Source: Vulcanimicrobiota bacterium (GTDB lineage Bacteria > Vulcanimicrobiota > Vulcanimicrobiia > Vulcanimicrobiales > Vulcanimicrobiaceae). Taken from it: DNA of 7,873 nt. Under the pieces are notes generated by a model that saw only the letters and a program-made list of their open reading frames with translations, was not told the DNA's origin and made no database searches. The DNA lies in contig JASHTE010000256.1 of the NCBI GenBank assembly GCA_030040695.1, forward strand, positions 1 through 7,873, read 5' to 3'. Shown here piece by piece: positions 1 to 6,750 of the stretch (its first letter is position 1; every line of letters begins with the position of its first letter). The position numbers and the translations under genes are program-made.

Positions 1-26
1 GCATCCTGGGCTGCCTGGGAACTCAT
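1..26 (-). CDS. Start of an unidentified gene downstream of pdxT (partial, runs off left edge)
   Basis: Only nine codons are visible, reading MSSQAAQDA before the edge. The start is supported by a purine-rich AAGGGG about 6 nt upstream of the ATG, one of the better ribosome binding sites in the window, and by its place 13 nt after the pdxT stop on the same strand. This fits another member of the pdx operon. Too little sequence remains to name a product, and the short open frame alone is weak evidence, so the call rests on the binding site and spacing. Confidence 0.4.
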
Positions 27-39
27 CCGCAGCCCCTTC

Positions 40-651
40 TTATGCGGCCGAAGAGCGCTTCCCTAGTCGCGCGTGCTCGACCATACCGAGGAAGTAAGCA
101 TGCACGCGTGGATCGCCCGTCAGCTCTGGGTGGAACGACGTGCCGAGGACGTTCTCTTGGCGCACCATCACACCGTGGCCGTCGCGCGAAGCGAGGAGGT
201 CGACGGCGGGGCCGGCGCGCTCGATCCACGGCGCGCGAATGAAGATCGCCGGAAACGGCCGCGGTCCAAGCGCCGGCACAGTAAGGTCGACCTCGGCCGA
301 CTCATTTTGACGCCCGAACGCGTTGCGGCGCACCGTCACGTCGAGGAGATCGAGCGTCGGCTGCTCCATGTCCGCAACATCGTGCGCTGCGACGATCATG
401 CCCATGCACGTGCCCCAGAGCGGCATGCCGGAGCGCACGCGCTCGACGATCGGTTGTTCCATCTCGAAGCGGTGCAGCAGTTTCATGGCCGTCGTCGACT
501 CGCCGCCGGGGATGACGAGCCCATCGAGCTCTTCTAGCTGCGCGCGACTCTTGACGGCGCGCGCCTGCGCACCGGTACGATGCAGCGCGGCGAGGTGCTC
601 GTCGACGTCACCTTGCAGCGCGAGCACGCCGATGACGGGCTTGGAAGACAT
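40..651 (-). CDS. pdxT: Pyridoxal 5'-phosphate synthase glutaminase subunit PdxT
   Basis: PdxT is a class I glutamine amidotransferase that hydrolyses glutamine and channels ammonia to PdxS for pyridoxal 5'-phosphate synthesis in the cytoplasm. The 203-residue length suits the family (about 190-200). It opens with the family signature VIGVLALQGD (residues 6-15), has the GGEST oxyanion/substrate loop at 49-53, the nucleophile Cys82 in GTCMGMI, and the His174/Glu176 pair in FHPEL, so the catalytic triad is complete. The family usually has GTCAG where this has GTCMG, a conservative change beside the nucleophile. The ATG shares one base with the pdxS stop (TGATG), and AGAGGGA lies about 5 nt upstream inside the end of pdxS, so the two are probably translationally coupled. 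It ends in TAA. Identification is secure. Confidence 0.97.
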   Translation of the reverse strand: MSSKPVIGVLALQGDVDEHLAALHRTGAQARAVKSRAQLEELDGLVIPGGESTTAMKLLHRFEMEQPIVERVRSGMPLWGTCMGMIVAAHDVADMEQPTLDLLDVTVRRNAFGRQNESAEVDLTVPALGPRPFPAIFIRAPWIERAGPAVDLLASRDGHGVMVRQENVLGTSFHPELTGDPRVHAYFLGMVEHARLGKRSSAA

Positions 652-1541
652 CAGTTCCCTCTAGTCGCGAGCATCTCCGATTCGGGAAGCTTGCGGACAT
701 CGAGGCCGTGCATCGCGATGGAGTCGCCGAGTGAGCGGCACGCCTCGGCAACGATCTTCGGGTCTTCGTAGTGCGTCGTCGCGTCGACGATCGCCTTGGC
801 AAACTTCTTCGGATCGTTCGACTTGAAGATGCCGCTGCCGACGAAGATTCCCTCGGCACCGAGCTGCATCATCAGCGCGGCGTCAGCCGGCGTCGACACG
901 CCGCCTGCGCAGAAGAGCACGACCGGAAGCCTGCCCTCACCCGCCACCCGTTGCACGAGCTCGAGCGGCGCGCCGAGATCGCGCGCACGCGCGACGAGCT
1001 CTTCCTTGGGAGCTGCGTGCAGGTCGCGAACGGCGTCGCCGATCGCTCGCATGTGCCGGACCGCTTCGACGATGTTGCCGCTTCCGGCCTCGCCTTTGCT
1101 GCGAATCATCGCCGCGCCTTCGGCGATTCGGCGCAGCGCTTCGCCGAGGTCGCGCGCGCCACAAACGAACGGCGTGGTGAAGGCATGTTTGTCGACGTGA
1201 TACTTGTCATCGGCGGGCGTAAGGACTTCGGACTCGTCGATATAGTCGATGCCGATCGACTGCAAGACCTGCGCCTCGGCAAAGTGACCGATGCGGACTT
1301 TCGCCATCACCGGAATCGTTACGGCGTCCATGATCGACTGGATGAGCTCGAGCGAACTCATCCGCGCGACGCCGCCGGCCGCGCGAATATCCGCCGGAAT
1401 GCGCTCGAGCGCCATGACCGCGACGGCGCCTGCCTCTTGGGCGATTGCAGCATGCTGCGGCGTCACAACGTCCATGATGACGCCGCCTTTGAGCATCTGC
1501 GCGAGGCCCCGCTTGACGGTATCGGTTCCGGTCTTCTCCAT
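651..1541 (-). CDS. pdxS: Pyridoxal 5'-phosphate synthase lyase subunit PdxS
   Basis: PdxS is the (beta/alpha)8-barrel synthase that condenses ribose 5-phosphate, glyceraldehyde 3-phosphate and PdxT-derived ammonia into pyridoxal 5'-phosphate. It normally forms a dodecamer with one PdxT per subunit. The protein is highly conserved: [38 protein letters not shown] and [15 protein letters not shown] are all present. I start it at the second ATG (1541). This gives 296 residues and puts the key residues at Asp24, Lys81 and Lys149, as in the Bacillus subtilis enzyme, and the N-terminus [12 protein letters not shown] lines up with MAQTGTERVKRG. An in-frame ATG three codons earlier (1550) would add MKG but sits only 3 nt after the preceding stop. 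AGGA lies about 10 nt before the chosen start. Second to last complete gene of a minus-strand directon, immediately before pdxT. Confidence 0.97.
   Translation of the reverse strand: MEKTGTDTVKRGLAQMLKGGVIMDVVTPQHAAIAQEAGAVAVMALERIPADIRAAGGVARMSSLELIQSIMDAVTIPVMAKVRIGHFAEAQVLQSIGIDYIDESEVLTPADDKYHVDKHAFTTPFVCGARDLGEALRRIAEGAAMIRSKGEAGSGNIVEAVRHMRAIGDAVRDLHAAPKEELVARARDLGAPLELVQRVAGEGRLPVVLFCAGGVSTPADAALMMQLGAEGIFVGSGIFKSNDPKKFAKAIVDATTHYEDPKIVAEACRSLGDSIAMHGLDVRKLPESEMLATRGN
656..662 (-). promoter_or_regulatory. Ribosome binding site of pdxT
   Basis: The minus strand reads AGAGGGA within the last codons of pdxS, about 5 nt before the pdxT ATG. It confirms the pdxT start at 651 and lets pdxT be initiated beside the terminating pdxS ribosome, which fits two subunits needed in equal amounts. 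Confidence 0.6.
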
Positions 1542-1553
1542 ACCTTTCATATC

Positions 1554-2000
1554 CTACCAGGACGGCGGCGAGGTTGCACCTGGAGATACCGCAGCCTGCG
1601 CTTGCGGGGTTGCTGTCGGCGGTATCGGCGTGGGCATCGGGCTCTGACGGCGCCAAATCGGGATGTTGGGATTGGGTGTCGGCGTTGGCGGAAGCGCGCT
1701 CGGCTTCGGTGCGGGCTGACGCGTCGGCAGCGGTACGGGGGGCACGCGCGGGTCGGGGAAACCCGGATCCGGCGCGCCGGAGAGCGTCTCCGAGCGCTTC
1801 CAGTCGGGGCCATAGGCGCCGGAGCCCGCGTCGGGAGGCTCGGGCGTGATGAGGACCGTCGGCAGGATAGCCGGGCTTAGCTCGGTCGACTGGCCGAGTA
1901 GATGGTAGCCCATTCGTTCCCCGACGACGATCGCCAACAATAGGACGAGCGTACCGAGGCCGAGCACGATCGCGACGTAGCGCTTAGACGGGTCCGACAC
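1554..2000 (-). CDS. Single-pass membrane protein with proline-rich extracytoplasmic tail, function unknown
   Basis: I do not recognise this 148-residue protein. Residues 1-8 are short and basic (K6, R7). Residues 9-27 form one strongly hydrophobic segment ending VLLLAIVVG, followed by E28/R29. That suggests a signal anchor with the N-terminus inside and the rest outside. From about residue 45 it becomes low-complexity and proline/threonine-rich, with runs such as PPTPTPNPNIP and PTPIPPTATP, few charges and no visible enzymatic motif; it ends in PPSW. The tail could be a wall-spanning spacer or a disordered linker. The start is GTG with GAAGG about 10 nt upstream. It lies 22 nt after the glycosidase stop and 12 nt before the pdxS start, so it is probably co-transcribed with both. 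Expression is likely from its strand, spacing and binding site; function is open. Confidence 0.75.
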   Translation of the reverse strand: MSDPSKRYVAIVLGLGTLVLLLAIVVGERMGYHLLGQSTELSPAILPTVLITPEPPDAGSGAYGPDWKRSETLSGAPDPGFPDPRVPPVPLPTRQPAPKPSALPPTPTPNPNIPIWRRQSPMPTPIPPTATPQAQAAVSPGATSPPSW

Positions 2001-2022
2001 GGAAGCCGAACCTTCGCCGCGG

Positions 2023-4566
2023 TCAGCTGGAGAGGCTTCTTCGCAAGAGGCGCGCCGCGGCGGGGCGCAGGATGTCGAGCGGGGCCGCGCGTGCTCGGCG
2101 TTGCAGCGGCGTGCCGAACTGTATCTCGCCGAGCGCTCCCGCTTCGAGCGTCTTCTTCGTCACCTGTCCGCGGAACTCCACGGAAATCTCGCGCGCGCTA
2201 TCGTTCGAGTTGCAGAGAAAGATGCGTACGGCGCCGTTATCGTCCTCGAACGCGAGGCCGGCCACTTCGACGGGTGACGTCGTGAGCTCGTCGCTCACGT
2301 CGCGCCCCGCGTAAATGCACGTGAAGGGCTCCTCTGCGGAGAGCTCGGTCATGTCGCCGTAGATCAGATCGTTGCGAAGATCGATCACGTAACTGCAGCG
2401 CCGCCCGCCCCAGTGGACGCGCGCCGCCGCGATCCACTGCCAGCCTTTCGGGCGCAACGGCACGAGATGCGGTCGTCCACTCGTGCGATAACCGTCGAGT
2501 CCGGCAACCGTCTCCGCGACCGCCCAGAGAAACTTTGCACTCGTCCAAGGCGAAAGATACATCCCGCGATTGCTGAATGAGCCGCCGTCGAACCATTCGG
2601 CGAACTCACCCGGCACGGTGTTGCGAGGGCTCCCCGCCTCCATCGCCTCGTAGAGCGCGCGTAGATAGCGCACTGCGTCGTCGACGAAGCCGTGCCGTGC
2701 AAGCGCCACGGTAAACCAGAGCGTCAAGTCCGGCCAGACGCCGCCGAGCAAGCCATATCCGTACGACGGAAAGTACCACGCATCGGCCGTCGAGATCGTC
2801 CGAAGCCCGACCGGCGTCGCGAAGTCGCCTTCGAGCAGCCGCTGCAAGACCACGCGCCGTTGCTCGTAGGTTCCGATGCCGAAGAGCACCGGAAAGACTT
2901 CGTCGGCCGTGAAGTTGTCCTGATAGTTGCGTTCTTGATCGTAGTTGAGCACAAAGGCGCCGGTGTCGTCGTTGTAGAGCTCTTTCATCACCGCCTCGCG
3001 CAGCGCTTGCGCCTCCTGGCCGTACCGTTCCCAGTGTTCGTGGTCGTCGACGACGGCGCAGAGCATCGCTGCTGCTTCGAGCGCGAACACCGCTTCCGCG
3101 TTGATCTCCGTGACGGCTCCGTCGAGCGTGTAGTAGGGGATGATGTTGCGCCATGACGAGATCCCGTACATGTCGACGCCCTTCGCCTTACAGAACACGA
3201 GGCCGAACGCGTCGCGCTGCGAGAGCAGATACTCTGCCGTCTTCACGATGAACTCGTGCCGCTCACGCACCCAGTTGTCGTCCAGCGTCGCGTTGTAATG
3301 ATGGAGCATCCCGATGAGGTGCAATGGCGTGTCATCGTTGATGTTGAGATCGTAGCTCGTCTTGTAGCCGTTCACCCCGCGCACGTACTCGATCATCATT
3401 CCGCTCTCTTCGGCGAAACGATTGAAGACCTCGAGCGCGTCGCGGCTGAACTGCGGCCAGAAGTAATCGTAGCCGTGCACGAACCACGACGTGTCGCGTG
3501 AGACGAGGATGTCGGAGGGCGGCGAGTTCGTGGAGCCCCAGCCCTGCGGATACTCCTTGACCGTACGCAGCATGTTCGCCTTCGCCCAGACGACGCCACG
3601 GCTGATGATCGGCTCCGGCGTGAGAAAGCGCGCGTCCGCGAGCCGCTCTGCATAGTAGTGCTGAGTGTCGTGCAGGACGCGGGGGTCTTGCAGCAGTGCG
3701 GCGAGTACGGGGCGGCTCTTCTCTGTGCCCTCACCGTGATAGACGACGGCAATGCGCAACGCTTCGCGCGCCCCGGGCAACACGGAGATGTTGTACTCGA
3801 ACCCGCCGAAGATGCGCCGGCTGACGAGCTCGGCCTCCTCCGGGGTCACCTCGCCCAACTCTTCCTCTTGAACTCCGCGCATCAGCCCGCCGCGACGCAT
3901 GTGCCCGATCAGTACCTGTTCGCGCAGCGAGAGATTCACGGCTGAAGGTGCACGCGAGCCGCCCCACCGTCGTTCGGCACTGTTTTCGAGGTTGCGCGAA
4001 CAGACGAGACCCTCTTCGATGTGCGCTTGCACCTCGTGCTCCGGCTCACCGTAGAACCGCTGGCCGATCAACAGCGCCCATGGAAAGATCCTCACATCGA
4101 CCTCACGGGCCCCCGGATTGTAGAGCGTGACGTCTACGATGAACGCGACGGCGCGGTCGAACGCGGTGCCGTGCGGCACGTAGAACGCCTCCGTCACGTG
4201 CAGGCGGTTCTCGAGCGTGAACTCCGAGAGCTGCGCGTACGGAAGGAACGTGAACTCGCGCTTGATCTGATGCGGGAAGAGCGTCTGGCCGCCATCGCGC
4301 AGGCGGTAGGCGATCTGGTGCGTACCGAAGATGATGCGATCGGTATCGGCGTCCCACAGGCCACGCACGCCGCCCTTGGGGGTCGATTGCGCGTACGACT
4401 TGTAGTTGCCGAGCAGCAGGCCGTACGGCGTCTGCTCTTCGGAGAGAACGTACGCGCAGTACTCATTGTGCTGCGCGTCGTAGCTCGATCCCATGCGCAC
4501 CGGTATTCGCGCCGAACGCTCCCGGCCTTCCCACAGCTGCACGCTTCGTGCGCCGGCTAAGATCAA
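2023..4566 (-). CDS. Six-hairpin (alpha/alpha)6-barrel glycosidase, amylo-alpha-1,6-glucosidase/debranching-enzyme-like
   Basis: An 847-residue protein with the layout of inverting (alpha/alpha)6-barrel glycosidases: an N-terminal beta-rich part (about 25-300), a helical-barrel part (about 330-720) and a short beta-rich C-terminal part, ending in an Arg-rich tail. Barrel signatures include NINDDTPLHLIG (Asp411/Asp412), TEINAEAVFALEAA (Glu487), GGVWPDLTLWFTVAL, and PGEFAEWFDGG (Glu654) followed by a Ser/Trp-rich SPWTSAKFLW. The acidic residues are candidate catalytic or substrate-binding groups by analogy with glycogen-debranching, trehalase and GH63-type enzymes; I cannot assign a GH family or substrate. 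There is no signal peptide, so it is probably cytoplasmic and may act on alpha-glucan or other oligosaccharides. The start is uncertain: TTG at 4566 or ATG at 4494 (24 residues shorter); neither has a clear binding site. The extra N-terminal residues (VQLWEGRERSARIPVRMG) look protein-like, so I keep the longer form. First visible gene of the minus-strand directon. Confidence 0.85.
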   Translation of the reverse strand: MILAGARSVQLWEGRERSARIPVRMGSSYDAQHNEYCAYVLSEEQTPYGLLLGNYKSYAQSTPKGGVRGLWDADTDRIIFGTHQIAYRLRDGGQTLFPHQIKREFTFLPYAQLSEFTLENRLHVTEAFYVPHGTAFDRAVAFIVDVTLYNPGAREVDVRIFPWALLIGQRFYGEPEHEVQAHIEEGLVCSRNLENSAERRWGGSRAPSAVNLSLREQVLIGHMRRGGLMRGVQEEELGEVTPEEAELVSRRIFGGFEYNISVLPGAREALRIAVVYHGEGTEKSRPVLAALLQDPRVLHDTQHYYAERLADARFLTPEPIISRGVVWAKANMLRTVKEYPQGWGSTNSPPSDILVSRDTSWFVHGYDYFWPQFSRDALEVFNRFAEESGMMIEYVRGVNGYKTSYDLNINDDTPLHLIGMLHHYNATLDDNWVRERHEFIVKTAEYLLSQRDAFGLVFCKAKGVDMYGISSWRNIIPYYTLDGAVTEINAEAVFALEAAAMLCAVVDDHEHWERYGQEAQALREAVMKELYNDDTGAFVLNYDQERNYQDNFTADEVFPVLFGIGTYEQRRVVLQRLLEGDFATPVGLRTISTADAWYFPSYGYGLLGGVWPDLTLWFTVALARHGFVDDAVRYLRALYEAMEAGSPRNTVPGEFAEWFDGGSFSNRGMYLSPWTSAKFLWAVAETVAGLDGYRTSGRPHLVPLRPKGWQWIAAARVHWGGRRCSYVIDLRNDLIYGDMTELSAEEPFTCIYAGRDVSDELTTSPVEVAGLAFEDDNGAVRIFLCNSNDSAREISVEFRGQVTKKTLEAGALGEIQFGTPLQRRARAAPLDILRPAAARLLRRSLSS

Positions 4567-5404
4567 TCTAACGCTCGAGGTGCTGCGGCGGCGCGAGGAC
4601 GGTTACCATGGGCTGCGCAGCGTCATGGTGCCGCTCGAACTTGCCGACCTGATTGAGATCGAGCCGGCGCCCGACTTTGCGTTCGTCTGCGACGATACGG
4701 CGCTCGCGGGAGAGGACAACCTCGCCGTGCGAGCCGTGCGCGCCATTGAAGCCGCATCCGGAACGCGAATCGGAGCACACGTTACCCTGCGCAAGCGCGT
4801 GCCCAGCCGGGCCGGCCTCGGCGGTGGCTCGAGCGACGCCGCCGCCGTGCTGCGCGCCGCAGCCTCGGGCGCGTTCGGCGCGCTCCCTTCGCTCGACTGG
4901 CTTGCAATTGCCCGTGCACTCGGCTCCGACGTGCCGTTTTTCTTGGCAGAGACCGCGGCGCTCGTCGAAGGCACCGGCGAGCGCGTCACAGCGCTCGGGG
5001 CGCTCCCCGCGTGGGGCGTGCTCCTCGTGAAGCCGCCGGTCGACATCTCGACGGCACAGGCATACGAACGGCTCGACGGGCGCGAGCGCGCGATTCATCC
5101 GCGTGCAGACTCGCCCTCGCTGCGTTCCGGCGAGGCCTTACAGCGAGCCGATCTCGCCGCCGTCGAATCGCTCCTCACCAACGACTTTCATGCTCTCGCA
5201 CTGGAAGAGCCGGCAATTGCTCTGGCGTACGACGCGCTACGCGCGGCGGGCGCCACGAAGCCGCTGCTCGCGGGATCTGGCGCCGTACTCTTTGCGCTCT
5301 CGCCGGATGCAGCAGCGTCCGCTGCGCTCGCGCGACGGCTGAAGCTTGCGCCGGAGTACGTTGTCTACGCAACAGCATTCGCGCAGAGCCCGCTCTGGCA
5401 GTGA
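4493..5404 (+). CDS. ispE: 4-diphosphocytidyl-2-C-methyl-D-erythritol kinase IspE
   Basis: IspE phosphorylates the 2-hydroxyl of 4-diphosphocytidyl-2-C-methyl-D-erythritol with ATP, the fourth step of the MEP route to IPP and DMAPP, in the cytoplasm. It is a GHMP kinase. Visible motifs are PAKINLTLEVL at 21-31 (Lys23, substrate binding/catalytic), the ATP-binding glycine loop GLGGGSSDA at 108-116, GSDVPFF at 144-150 (Asp146, probable catalytic base) and the C-terminal GHMP motif LLAGSGAVLFAL from 258. At 303 residues it is slightly long (family about 280-300), because the only usable in-frame start, ATG 4493, lies 17 residues before the conserved LRAPAKINL. Those extra residues are Arg/Ser-rich and look like antisense sequence, so the true start may be a non-standard codon nearer 4540. 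It diverges from the glycosidase and overlaps the next gene by GTGA. Confidence 0.96.
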   Translation: MRTGIRAERSRPSHSCTLRAPAKINLTLEVLRRREDGYHGLRSVMVPLELADLIEIEPAPDFAFVCDDTALAGEDNLAVRAVRAIEAASGTRIGAHVTLRKRVPSRAGLGGGSSDAAAVLRAAASGAFGALPSLDWLAIARALGSDVPFFLAETAALVEGTGERVTALGALPAWGVLLVKPPVDISTAQAYERLDGRERAIHPRADSPSLRSGEALQRADLAAVESLLTNDFHALALEEPAIALAYDALRAAGATKPLLAGSGAVLFALSPDAAASAALARRLKLAPEYVVYATAFAQSPLWQ

Positions 5405-6162
5405 TCGCAGTCGTTCTCGCGGGCGGCCCTCCCGACGAGGTCTCTGCCCTTCAGCCTGATGCGCCGAACAAGGCGTTCGTGCGAATCGGCGGGGTGGCAC
5501 TCGTGGAACGTGTGCTACGAGCGCTGCGAGGCGTCGACGAGATCACGCGTCTCGTCGCAGTCGCCCCACCGTCGACGCACGCGGATCCGGCGCTCGCGCT
5601 CGCCGACGAGCGGAGAGCAGACGGCCTTCGCATCCGCGAGAGCCTGCGGAACGGCCTTGCGAACCTGCCGCCTCGCGAGCTCGTGCTGATCGCTGCATCG
5701 GACCTGCCGATTCTCACGTCGGAGGCTATTCGCGACTTCATCGCGCGCGCGCAAGCGCGCGACTGTGACGTTGGTTACGGATGCGTGGAGCGACGCGTGC
5801 ACGTTGCCAAGTACCCGCATGTGCCACACACGTGGGCCCGTCTGCGCGACGGAACCTACTGTGGCGGCGGACTCTTCGCGCTGCGCCCGCTCGTGTTGCC
5901 CGCCCTCGAGCGCTTCATCGAGCAACTCGGTGCCGCGCGCAAGAAACCTTGGCGCCTCGCCTCGCTCTTCGGCGCCGGCGTGCTCGTGAAATACGCGGTT
6001 GGGCGCCTCTCGATTTCCGACGCGGAGCGGCGGGCGCGCGAGCTGCTCGGCGTAACGGCATGCGCCCTCGTTTCGCCTTATGCGGAGAGTGCGGTGAACG
6101 TGGACCGGGCGAGCGATGTCGCGCTCGCCGAGCAGCTTATTGCGGGGAGCGCCAGCGCCTGA
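5401..6162 (+). CDS. MobA-like nucleotidyltransferase family protein (ispE-linked type)
   Basis: A 253-residue GT-A-fold nucleotidyltransferase, probably transferring an NMP to a sugar phosphate or cofactor. It begins MIAVVLAGG (residues 1-9, nucleotide-binding loop), has Lys24 in PNKAF where the family has its phosphate-binding Lys, a metal-binding-type Asp101 in ASDLPIL, a glycine turn TYCGGGLFAL at 152-161, and NVDRASD near the end (Asp235), the usual NVDTPEDL-like second metal site. The loop after LAGG departs from the MobA/IspD pattern G-x-R-M/S-G, so it is probably not a true MobA or IspD. From memory, a near-identical layout (YP-V--T--RLR-GT--GG, then R-SPL-LA-LLG) occurs in uncharacterised proteins near ispE in Clostridia. 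The GTG start overlaps the ispE stop by 4 nt (GTGA), so it is translationally coupled. The longer open frame upstream only reads ispE in another frame. Confidence 0.88.
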   Translation: MIAVVLAGGPPDEVSALQPDAPNKAFVRIGGVALVERVLRALRGVDEITRLVAVAPPSTHADPALALADERRADGLRIRESLRNGLANLPPRELVLIAASDLPILTSEAIRDFIARAQARDCDVGYGCVERRVHVAKYPHVPHTWARLRDGTYCGGGLFALRPLVLPALERFIEQLGAARKKPWRLASLFGAGVLVKYAVGRLSISDAERRARELLGVTACALVSPYAESAVNVDRASDVALAEQLIAGSASA

Positions 6163-6703
6163 AGAGGTCGTGCTCGATACCGAGCTGGTCGAGCGCCTTT
6201 CCGACCGTATGCGCGACGATGTCGTCGATCGATTGCGGATTTGCGTACATCGCGGGAATCGGAGGCAGAATGACCGCCCCGACCTCGGCGAGCTGCGCCA
6301 GGATGCGAAGGTGCCCGAGATGGAGCGGCGTCTCGCGCACCACGAGCACGAGTGTGCGCCGCTCCTTCAAGGTTACGTCAGCGGCGCGCACGAGAAGGTT
6401 GTTGTTGAATGAGGCCGCGATTGCGCCGGCGCTCTTCATCGAGCATGGAATGACGAGCATGCCGTCGGTGAGGAAGGAGCCGCTCGAGATCGCGGCTGCA
6501 AGGTCGTCATCGCGATAGACGACGTCGGCGAGCGCTTCGAACTCCTCGTGGTCCATGTCCGTCTCGAGCGCGATCGTCTGACGCGCGGAGGGAGTGATGA
6601 CCAGATGTGTTTCGATGCCGCCGATTGCGCGCAGCGCTTGCAGTGTCATGTAGCCGTAAACGCTGCCGCTCGCTCCGCTGATCCCGACGACGATGCGCTT
6701 CAT
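6137..6703 (-). CDS. ubiX: Flavin prenyltransferase UbiX (UbiX/Pad1 family)
   Basis: UbiX joins dimethylallyl phosphate to reduced FMN, making the prenylated FMN cofactor of UbiD-family decarboxylases. It is a cytoplasmic flavoprotein, typically dodecameric. Diagnostic motifs are IVVGISGASGSVYG at the N-terminus (Ser9 to Ser14, FMN phosphate), ITPSA (Ser39), VIPCSMKSAGAIA (84-96), NLLVRAADVTLKERR, LVVRETP (Arg123, Glu124, catalytic region) and ILPPIPAMYANPQSIDDIV. The length of 188 residues is normal. I start at ATG 6703, matching the usual MKRIVVGISGASG; in-frame codons further upstream add only Arg-rich sequence. GAGG lies a few bases before this ATG and a perfect TATAAT just beyond it. The gene converges on the nucleotidyltransferase and overlaps its last 26 bp. 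No ubiD partner is visible here. In bacteria lacking ubiquinone it can serve the futalosine route or aromatic-acid decarboxylation. Confidence 0.96.
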   Translation of the reverse strand: MKRIVVGISGASGSVYGYMTLQALRAIGGIETHLVITPSARQTIALETDMDHEEFEALADVVYRDDDLAAAISSGSFLTDGMLVIPCSMKSAGAIAASFNNNLLVRAADVTLKERRTLVLVVRETPLHLGHLRILAQLAEVGAVILPPIPAMYANPQSIDDIVAHTVGKALDQLGIEHDLFRRWRSPQ

Positions 6704-6713
6704 CGCCCTCGCC

Positions 6714-6719
6714 ATTATA
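6714..6719 (-). promoter_or_regulatory. Candidate -10 element for ubiX
   Basis: The minus strand reads TATAAT here, a perfect sigma-70-type -10 hexamer and unusual in such GC-rich DNA. Its downstream edge is only 10 bp from the ubiX ATG, so initiation about 7 nt later would give an mRNA with a leader of just a few bases. The expected -35 region, around 6737-6742, reads GCCAGG and does not resemble TTGACA. This could be a real leaderless promoter or one needing an activator. Confidence 0.45.
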
Positions 6720-6750
6720 CGGGCGATGCAGGGTCGCCTGGCGGATCGCC
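6720..6750. promoter_or_regulatory. Inverted-repeat cluster in the ubiX / nuclease divergent intergenic region
   Basis: The 62-bp gap between the divergent ubiX and nuclease genes holds alternating GGCGA and TCGCC half-sites: GGCGAT at 6722-6727, TCGCC at 6734-6738, GGCG at 6740-6743 and ATCGCC at 6745-6750. CGCC-T-GGCG (6735-6743) is a near-perfect small palindrome. They lie just upstream of the TATAAT and could be an operator controlling both genes. In GC-rich sequence such short repeats also arise by chance, so confidence is low. Confidence 0.25.

Noticed and set aside
1542..1550. pdxS starting at the upstream ATG (1550)
   Set aside because: It cannot be excluded, but the start at 1541 reproduces the B. 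subtilis numbering of Asp24, Lys81 and Lys149 exactly and aligns the N-termini.
771..1880. A long plus-strand open frame (369 codons) opposite pdxS
   Set aside because: It is antisense to the certain pdxS gene, Arg/His-rich with no recognisable motif, and runs on past pdxS only because the DNA is GC-rich.
5011..5400. A 130-codon N-terminal extension of the nucleotidyltransferase frame
   Set aside because: It overlaps the conserved C-terminal half of ispE, is Arg-rich and lacks motifs; the GT-A fold begins exactly at GTG 5401.
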